Below are positions 58,602 through 64,000 of a stretch of 64,000 bases of DNA, piece by piece (position 1 is the first letter of the stretch; each line of letters starts with the position of its first letter). The notes under the pieces are model-generated. The model was not told the DNA's origin. It saw nothing but the letters and a program-made list of their open reading frames with translations, and searched no databases. Made by a program: the position numbers and the translations under genes. The DNA lies in the NCBI RefSeq assembly GCF_001544295.1, contig NZ_BCQF01000016.1, positions 1-64,000 on the forward strand. Direction: 5' to 3'. The stretch is from Enterococcus pseudoavium NBRC 100491 (GTDB taxonomy: Bacteria; Bacillota; Bacilli; Lactobacillales; Enterococcaceae).

Positions 58602-59873
58602 TTAGATAAACATTTTTTGAAGAAAAGCTGATTTTAGTTTCTTAAGTTGGTCCAGTTTGTTTTGATGAAGGGTGATGGTGTTACCGATACTCTTGAATAA
58701 TATCCCAATATTTTCTTGTTCCTTATATTCTTTTGGAAAGCACACTTTGGTTTCAAATAAATTCCGTTTGCTAATTGATGATACTTTTGTTCCTTGTATT
58801 AATCTCAATAGCTGCTTATGGTATGCAGATGAATTTAGATAGTACCCCCAATAGAAGCTAGCGGACTCTTTTTGGGGTCGTACAACAATTGTGTGAAGCC
58901 CTGATACAACAGATTGTTGATCTATATTCCGTATTTCACAAGCTTTTCCTACTGTATAATCTTCTGCTGCGTCAGCAAAAACCAAATCGCCATCGACCAA
59001 TAAATTATTTTCGTAATTACTTAATAACCCATCATTGACATACGGAATTGAATCTTGTTCAGCATCAATTATTTCTTCATACTTAATGAGAACATCCCCG
59101 TAATGAATATTTCTAATTTTGCCACCTTTATAATTCAATTGTGCTCGTGATAATGAATTTGTTGAAACTGGAAATAGAAACACGTCTTCAAACTTACGCT
59201 GCTCCCAGGCTTCTTCAAAATCCGTAAATCGTAATTCCGGACGATCTTCTCCATTTTTCGGGAACATCTTCTGTAAATAGGCTTGTTTTAACTGTTTTAG
59301 CAAATCCAATTTACGCTGATGGAGGGTGATAAGGTCGTCCATGTCGTCAAAGAACTTTCCAATCTTAGTTTGTTCTTCATGATTAGGCAACTTGATTTCA
59401 AGAACATTAATTTGCCACAACGAAAGCGACGGTTGTGCGCCGATAGTTGCATCACTCTTTATGAACGATGCAATACGTGGAGTTTTTAAAGCATTGAAGA
59501 CAAATTTCTCATCCGCATCACTTAAACGAATGATTCCAATCTGCTGATTAGTATTGGCTGGAAGGTCTATATCTTTGACTACACCAACTCGTCCAAGTGT
59601 TCCCACGATTGAAAATAGTACGTCACCAGCTTTAAGTTGAGAACGTTTAAGGTATCCTTCGTGCTCTTCAATACTTGTGTTCGCAGTTACAAAAATATCT
59701 CCCGATTCTGGATTGATGCTTTCAGTTTTAACGTAATTGACTTCTCCAGACCAAGATTTATCTCTAGGGGTAGTGCCTTTCGTAATAACTTTTGATATGT
59801 CCTCAAGCTTACGCTGTTCCCATTCATTTTTAAATCCTTCAAATCGTAGTTCTGGTACTTTCTTATCAGTCAT
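58602..59873 (-). CDS. hsdS: type I restriction specificity subunit HsdS (active copy)
   Basis: 423 residues. N-terminal conserved block PELRFEGFKNEWEQRKLED, TRD1 (about 30-185; VITKGTTPRDKSWSGEVNYVKTESI), central coiled helix ITLHQRKLDLLKQLKQAYLQKMFP, TRD2 (about 225-395; FPVSTNSLSRAQLNYKGGKIRNIHYGDVLIKY) and the C-terminal helix KLDQLKKLKSAFLQKMFI. The two TRDs read the two halves of the recognition site; its sequence cannot be predicted here. The ATG at 59873 overlaps the hsdM end, with AGGCGG upstream, so the two are translationally coupled. It shares inverted repeats with the silent copy. Confidence 0.93.
   Translation of the reverse strand: MTDKKVPELRFEGFKNEWEQRKLEDISKVITKGTTPRDKSWSGEVNYVKTESINPESGDIFVTANTSIEEHEGYLKRSQLKAGDVLFSIVGTLGRVGVVKDIDLPANTNQQIGIIRLSDADEKFVFNALKTPRIASFIKSDATIGAQPSLSLWQINVLEIKLPNHEEQTKIGKFFDDMDDLITLHQRKLDLLKQLKQAYLQKMFPKNGEDRPELRFTDFEEAWEQRKFEDVFLFPVSTNSLSRAQLNYKGGKIRNIHYGDVLIKYEEIIDAEQDSIPYVNDGLLSNYENNLLVDGDLVFADAAEDYTVGKACEIRNIDQQSVVSGLHTIVVRPQKESASFYWGYYLNSSAYHKQLLRLIQGTKVSSISKRNLFETKVCFPKEYKEQENIGILFKSIGNTITLHQNKLDQLKKLKSAFLQKMFI
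59282..59330 (-). repeat. hsdS inverted repeat B, active copy
   Basis: Inverted partner of 56884-56931; codes for the central helix of the active HsdS. Confidence 0.8.
59799..59822 (-). repeat. hsdS inverted repeat A, active copy
   Basis: Inverted partner of 56383-56406; codes for WEQRKLED at the start of TRD1 in the active HsdS. Confidence 0.75.
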
Positions 59874-61461
59874 TAGAGAACACCGCCTTGGTGATTTCGA
59901 TGATTTCTTTAGAGTCATCCGTCACTTGGAGTTCGTCTAGCATTGACAAGAATGATTGTTCGGCTTCTTTGATTTGTTTATTCAGATCAATCATCTCTTT
60001 GCCTAATTCGGCAATATTAATCGGCTCTTCTTCTTCAAAAGTATCAACATATCTTGGGATATTTAAATTAAAATCATTTTCAACGATCTCATCGTATGCC
60101 GCCACATGTGCGTATTTATCAACATCTTCACGGTTTTTATAGGTTGCTAAAATTTTATCAATGTGCTCTTCTTTCAATAGATTTTGATTCTTTCCTTTTT
60201 CAAAATCTTTTGAGGCATCGATAAATAGGACGTCTTTTTTATCCCGTTGCTTTTTCAGAATAATAACCGTAGTTGGAATGGACGTATTGAAAAAGATATT
60301 TGCAGGAAGTCCGATTACCGTATCGATTGCTCCATTTTCCAATAATATTTTCCGGATTTTCCCTTCGGCATTGCCTCTAAACAATACTCCATGAGGGAGA
60401 ACGATCGCCATGACACCTGTATCTTTCAAATGATAATAACCATGAAGTAAGAAGGCGAAATCGGCTTTGGATTTTGGTGCTAATACACCATACATAGAAA
60501 AACGTGGATCGTCTAAAAAGCCTTTTTCGGCAGACCATTTGGCGGAATACGGCGGATTCATCAACACCGCATCGAAATTGGTCGGTTCTTCAGTCGGCCA
60601 GTCTTGATCCAATGTATCGGCATTGTGCAAATGTTGATTTGCTGTATCGACACCGTGAAGGATCATGTTCATTCTGGCCAAGTTATACGTTGAAGTATTT
60701 AATTCCTGACCAAAGTAGTCAATCGTTCCAGGCTCTTGGGAATATTTTTTGACATTCAAAAGTAAGGAACCTGAACCCATGGTTGGATCGTAAACACTAA
60801 ATCCTCTTTGTGCTTCTTTTTCTTGAAGCACGATTTTGGTCATCAACTCAGAAACAGGCTGCGGTGTATAGAACTCACCGGCCTTTTTCCCAGAATCTGA
60901 AGCAAATTGCCCAATCAAGTACTCATATGCATCACCTAGCGTATCCCCGGCATGTCCAGCAACATCGAGAACCGCTAGTTCTTTCATCACATCCGCAATA
61001 CTTTGATTCTGTTTCTGGGGAGTCGCGCCTAATTTTTTAGAATACAAGTCGACATCTTCAAACATATTTTCAAAAATTTCACTTGATTGTTCGATATTCC
61101 GGAAGCCTTGGGCTAAATCCTCTAATTGAAATTTCCCTTTATAAATATCCTGAACCAGTGCTGTAAACGTTAATTGTGGTTCTAATGTATAAGAAAAATC
61201 ATATTGTAGATTTTCTAAAAGATCTTCTTTAATTTCTTCGTCATTATATGCTTCCGCATAAATTCGCTGTGCTTCATTTAAATCACTAGTCTCTTCCTCC
61301 AATAAGTCGGCCGAATGATAAAGTAATTTATCTGATAAATATTTATAGAAGATTAACCCCAATAAATAACTTTTGTAATCCGAAGCATCCATCTTTGATC
61401 GCAGAATATCTGCGGAATTCCATAACGCTTGGTATAAAGTGGTTGAATTTGTTGTAGCCAA
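59866..61461 (-). CDS. hsdM: type I restriction modification methyltransferase HsdM
   Basis: 531 residues from TTG (MATTNSTTLYQALW), chosen because GGGAG lies 8 bases before it and homologues commonly begin this way; an in-frame ATG 18 bases upstream is the alternative. N-terminal HsdM helical domain (about 5-140), then the N6-adenine methyltransferase core: SAM site VYDPTMGSGSLLL (about 223-235) and catalytic NPPY at 302-305 (LMNPPYSAKWS). With HsdS it methylates adenine in the target and protects host DNA. First gene of the hsdM-hsdS transcript. Confidence 0.94.
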   Translation of the reverse strand: MATTNSTTLYQALWNSADILRSKMDASDYKSYLLGLIFYKYLSDKLLYHSADLLEEETSDLNEAQRIYAEAYNDEEIKEDLLENLQYDFSYTLEPQLTFTALVQDIYKGKFQLEDLAQGFRNIEQSSEIFENMFEDVDLYSKKLGATPQKQNQSIADVMKELAVLDVAGHAGDTLGDAYEYLIGQFASDSGKKAGEFYTPQPVSELMTKIVLQEKEAQRGFSVYDPTMGSGSLLLNVKKYSQEPGTIDYFGQELNTSTYNLARMNMILHGVDTANQHLHNADTLDQDWPTEEPTNFDAVLMNPPYSAKWSAEKGFLDDPRFSMYGVLAPKSKADFAFLLHGYYHLKDTGVMAIVLPHGVLFRGNAEGKIRKILLENGAIDTVIGLPANIFFNTSIPTTVIILKKQRDKKDVLFIDASKDFEKGKNQNLLKEEHIDKILATYKNREDVDKYAHVAAYDEIVENDFNLNIPRYVDTFEEEEPINIAELGKEMIDLNKQIKEAEQSFLSMLDELQVTDDSKEIIEITKAVFSND

Positions 61462-61489
61462 GATGTTTTCTCCCTTCATGATAGCACAT

Positions 61490-61518
61490 AAAAAACCTTA
61501 CGCTTGAATACAGCGTAA
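61490..61518 (-). terminator. terminator-like hairpin in the hsdM leader
   Basis: On the minus strand TTACGCT pairs with AGCGTAA (7 bp, loop of 7), then GG and T6. It lies between the hsdM promoter and ribosome site, so it could act as an attenuator or an operator. Confidence 0.5.
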
Positions 61519-61533
61519 AGTGTGCCAAGTTTA

Positions 61534-61678
61534 ATTATAACTGAAAAAGAGAAAATAAAGAATACGAGTTAGAATATAAAAATCTTCATTATATATTAAA
61601 TTATTGTATTCTGTATTAAACCTTTTTATCTTCAAACTCATTAATGTTTGAATGAGTATTCTTTTGCTCACTGTTGCA
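61534..61678 (-). promoter_or_regulatory. hsdM promoter and AT-rich intergenic region
   Basis: A consensus TATAAT (61534-61539 on the minus strand) has only a weak -35 (TTCTTT, 17 bases away) and would start transcription just before the leader hairpin. The remainder of this stretch is very AT-rich; I see no gene in it. Confidence 0.45.
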
Positions 61679-61722
61679 AAAACACGAAAGGCCATTCATT
61701 TTTTGAACGGTCTTTCGTGTTT
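61679..61722 (-). terminator. terminator of the aldolase/PTS operon
   Basis: AAACACGAAAGGCC and GGTCTTTCGTGTTT form a 14-bp stem with one G-T pair. It lies 125 bases past the aldolase stop. The 61723-61846 stretch holds nothing I recognise. Confidence 0.75.
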
Positions 61723-61846
61723 ATATTATTTATCAATTCTACACCCTTATTGGGCTTATATTGCAATTTTTCTCACCTCTGAAGCTGGTTGACTACTACA
61801 GATTGTGAAAAGCTATTTTAGGATCGCTATTTCAATTCATCATTAG

Positions 61847-62686
61847 TTACTCATTGATCTTATTTGTACAAAATACACCATAATAATGTTTCAAACAATT
61901 CTTCATAGAATTAGATACAACTTTTTTTAAGTCCAAGTAATTGTTAGGTTTTTCCTCATCAATTCCTTTTTGTGCAGCATTAACTAAGTCAGAAAAAATA
62001 TTGATTTTACTAATCCCTTGCAAGCTGCATTGATTTAGATTGTCATCTCCAGATGAAGAACCGCCATGTAAAACTAAAGGTGTTTCTATTGCTTTAGCAA
62101 TTTCGTTGAGTCTTTCAAAATTGATTTCAGGAACTCCTTTATACATTCCATGAGCAGTCCCAATTGAGACCGCTAGCGAGTCAACGTTAGTTTCTTCAAC
62201 AAAGCGTATCGCATCCTCCACTGTTGTATACTGTGAATCAGTTTCTTCGTGATTTTCATAGTTTACGCCTGACCCTACATGGCCGATTTCCGCTTCAACT
62301 ACCACACCTTTTGGATGAGCGTATTCAATGATTTCTTTTGTCTTTTTCACATTTGTCTCAAAATCATCTTGTGAAGCATCAATCATAACAGATGTAAACC
62401 CAAGATCAATCGCTTTTTTAATAACACTTGGAGTCATTCCATGATCCAAATGTAGAACAACTGGAACTTTCGCTTTTTCAGCGTAGAATTTCCCAAAATA
62501 AGTTGCTTCTTCTAGAGTAATAAATTCTAAGTGAACTTCTGCCAAGGCTAAAATAACTGGTAAATTTAGCTCTTCGGCAACTTCAACATAATCTTTCATT
62601 GATTGTGCATCAATAAAATTTGGCGCAGGAATTGCGACCCCTTTCTCTTTACTAATTTTAAATAACTCCTTTGACGTTACTAACAT
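61847..62686 (-). CDS. class II ketose-bisphosphate aldolase
   Basis: 279 residues, Fba/GatY/KbaY family. Zn-ligand and active-site stretches: LHLDHGMTPSVIKKAIDLGFTSVMIDASQ (Asp and His, about 80), VEAEIGHVGSGV, VSIGTAHGMYKG (His, about 172) and LVLHGGSSSGDDNL (His, about 202). It splits fructose 1,6- or tagatose 1,6-bisphosphate to triose phosphates. I start at MLVTSKELF, with GGGGG 8 bases upstream; it overlaps the end of the PTS gene by 29 bases, so the two are coupled. Substrate presumably derives from the sugar imported by that PTS. Confidence 0.9.
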   Translation of the reverse strand: MLVTSKELFKISKEKGVAIPAPNFIDAQSMKDYVEVAEELNLPVILALAEVHLEFITLEEATYFGKFYAEKAKVPVVLHLDHGMTPSVIKKAIDLGFTSVMIDASQDDFETNVKKTKEIIEYAHPKGVVVEAEIGHVGSGVNYENHEETDSQYTTVEDAIRFVEETNVDSLAVSIGTAHGMYKGVPEINFERLNEIAKAIETPLVLHGGSSSGDDNLNQCSLQGISKINIFSDLVNAAQKGIDEEKPNNYLDLKKVVSNSMKNCLKHYYGVFCTNKINE

Positions 62687-64000
62687 TCTCAATACCCCCA
62701 TTAATTTCTTTATTTGGAACAATAGACTTTTTAGTAAGTCCAACAATTAACATAGTCACTACACTGCCTGCCAAGATACATGCAACATATAAAATCGGCC
62801 GATTGACGGCGATTGGAATAACAAAGATTCCACCATGAGGTGCGGTTAGCTCAATTCCAAACGCCATTGATAAAGCGCCACCTACTGCTGCCCCAATAAT
62901 ATTTGCTGGGATAACTCTAATAGGATCTGCTGCTGCAAAAGGAATGACTCCTTCTGTGATAAAACAAGAACCTAACACATAAGCTATTTTACCGGTTTCA
63001 CGATCTTGATCCGTAAATTTATTTCTAAAGAAAGTTGTCGCTAATCCTAGACCAATTGGCGGAATCATCCCACCACACATCAGAGCTGCCATAGGTCCAT
63101 AAACTCCAGCTGTAATCATTTGAATACCAAAAGCGTACGCAATTTTATTTAATGGTCCTCCCATATCGCTTACCAAAATTCCCCCTAGTAAAGCTCCTAC
63201 TAAAATAGCATTAGAACCATTCATCCCTGTCAGCCATCTTACTAAAGTATCATTGAACGAGCTGATTGGTGTATTAATGACATACTGAATCACAATCGTA
63301 GTAATCAATGTTCCTAGTACAGGATAAAGTAAAACCGGATTCAATCCATGTAAAGACTTGGGTAATTTGACTAATACTTTTTTCAGAAGCAAAATAGTAT
63401 ACCCTGCAACGAATCCAGCGATAAGCCCTCCTAAAAAGCCAGAACCACCAGTTGAAGCAATCATCCCACCAATAGCACCTGGAGCCAGACCCGGTCTATC
63501 TGCAATGCTGAATGCGACGTAACCAGCAAAAATCGGCACCATTAAACCAAAAGCTGCACTACCGCCGACAGAGTTTAGAAAGGCGGCAAACTCATTGTAT
63601 TGACTTGAATCGGGATTTGCTGAGTTGACTCCAAACATAAAGGATATGGCGATAAGAATCCCACCTGAAACAACAAATGGTAGCATAAAAGAAACACCAT
63701 TCATCAAGTGCTTGTAAATATCAAATGCACCGCCTTTTTTGCCATCATCATAGTCGGAAGATGTATTTGTTGAGCCTACTGCTTTGTATAATTCTTTTTT
63801 TGCAAGTACCTCATCAATTAGCCCATCAGCATTATTAATCCCACGTTTGGTAGATGTTTCTACAACCTTCTTTCCATCAAACCGACTCATATCTACTGTT
63901 CTGTCGGCCGCAATGATTACTCCACTTGCATGCGCAATTTCCTCATCAGTTAGACGATTTTCTGTTCCACTGGACCCATCTGTTTGAACTTTTATCGCAA
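62658..64000 (-). CDS. PTS fructose-type EIIBC component (5' end outside the window)
   Basis: At least 447 residues visible. The frame is open to the right edge: IKVQTDGSSGTENRLTDEEIAHASGVIIAADRTVDMSRFDGKKVVE is the end of a fructose-type EIIB domain, so the internal ATG at 63890 is not the start. A linker (about 60 residues) precedes the EIIC membrane domain: HLMNGVSFMLPFVVSGGILIAISFMFG, GFLGGLIAGFVAGYTILLLKK, KIAYVLGSCFITEGVIPFAAADP (substrate loop) and PHGGIFVIPI. It imports and phosphorylates fructose or a similar ketose, followed by the aldolase gene. Confidence 0.9.
   Translation of the reverse strand, partial: AIKVQTDGSSGTENRLTDEEIAHASGVIIAADRTVDMSRFDGKKVVETSTKRGINNADGLIDEVLAKKELYKAVGSTNTSSDYDDGKKGGAFDIYKHLMNGVSFMLPFVVSGGILIAISFMFGVNSANPDSSQYNEFAAFLNSVGGSAAFGLMVPIFAGYVAFSIADRPGLAPGAIGGMIASTGGSGFLGGLIAGFVAGYTILLLKKVLVKLPKSLHGLNPVLLYPVLGTLITTIVIQYVINTPISSFNDTLVRWLTGMNGSNAILVGALLGGILVSDMGGPLNKIAYAFGIQMITAGVYGPMAALMCGGMIPPIGLGLATTFFRNKFTDQDRETGKIAYVLGSCFITEGVIPFAAADPIRVIPANIIGAAVGGALSMAFGIELTAPHGGIFVIPIAVNRPILYVACILAGSVVTMLIVGLTKKSIVPNKEINGGIENVSNVKGVI

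Noticed and set aside
1-64000. CRISPR arrays, tRNA and rRNA genes, replication origin
   Set aside because: No regularly spaced repeats, cloverleaf-like sequences, rRNA stretches or DnaA-box clusters were seen by eye; a covariance-model scan would be needed to be certain for tRNAs.

Overview
The window reads as a chromosomal segment of a low-GC Firmicute, most likely an Enterococcus. Supporting marks are a LiaX/LiaY-type envelope-stress locus, a mannose-class PTS driven by a sigma-54 promoter and a LevR-type activator, an enterocin-A-type immunity protein, Mga- and RpiR-type regulators, and AAGGAGG-like ribosome sites with some TTG/GTG starts. I cannot name the species. I see no rRNA, tRNA or CRISPR array.

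Layout. 0-7 kb: AraC/GyrI regulator, two Gfo/Idh/MocA oxidoreductases divergent from an RpiR regulator, a YczE-like membrane protein and an Mga-type regulator. 7-10 kb: liaX-liaY plus a second PspC gene, with two promoters carrying the same 18-nt element at identical spacing. 10-15.4 kb: housekeeping genes (DUF3795, UspA, Cof phosphatase, cation/proton antiporter, small K+ channel, DUF488, ClC). 15.5-18.3 kb: a dead IS256-family element beside an apparently intact IS3-family element. 18.4-20.5 kb: a second YczE-like gene behind a switch-like leader, an Lrp regulator and a DJ-1/PfpI protein.

20.6-34.5 kb: an eleven-gene operon in the same gene order as E. coli ycjMNOPQRSTUV (GH13_18 phosphorylase, ABC importer, three enzymes of 3-keto-glycoside chemistry, GH65 phosphorylase, beta-phosphoglucomutase, ABC ATPase), with a glycerate kinase inserted between the ycjT and ycjU equivalents. 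A divergent LacI regulator and two matching operators control it. The glycerate kinase suggests that glucosylglycerate is a physiological substrate: phosphorolysis gives glucose 1-phosphate and glycerate, and the kinase takes the glycerate into glycolysis.

34.6-41.6 kb: Asp/Glu racemase and a sigma-54/LevR-controlled mannose-class PTS with a HAD phosphatase. 41.7-47.7 kb: a frameshifted aryl-sulfate sulfotransferase lipoprotein, an ABC transporter of the FtsX/MacB type, and a divergent two-component system with a probable autoregulatory promoter. 48-51.2 kb: a phi3T/B. subtilis ThyA-type thymidylate synthase, a lipoprotein, a TVP38-like protein and an orphan bacteriocin immunity gene.

51.5-61.5 kb: a defence island abutting a truncated C39-like peptidase gene: KAP P-loop NTPase, HsdR, a silent hsdS cassette, a tyrosine recombinase, and hsdS-hsdM. 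The active and silent hsdS copies are convergent, flank the recombinase and share three inverted-repeat blocks, as in phase-variable type I restriction systems. The recombinase ribosome site is buried in a terminator-like hairpin. 61.8-64 kb: class II ketose-bisphosphate aldolase and a fructose-type PTS EIIBC that runs off the right edge.
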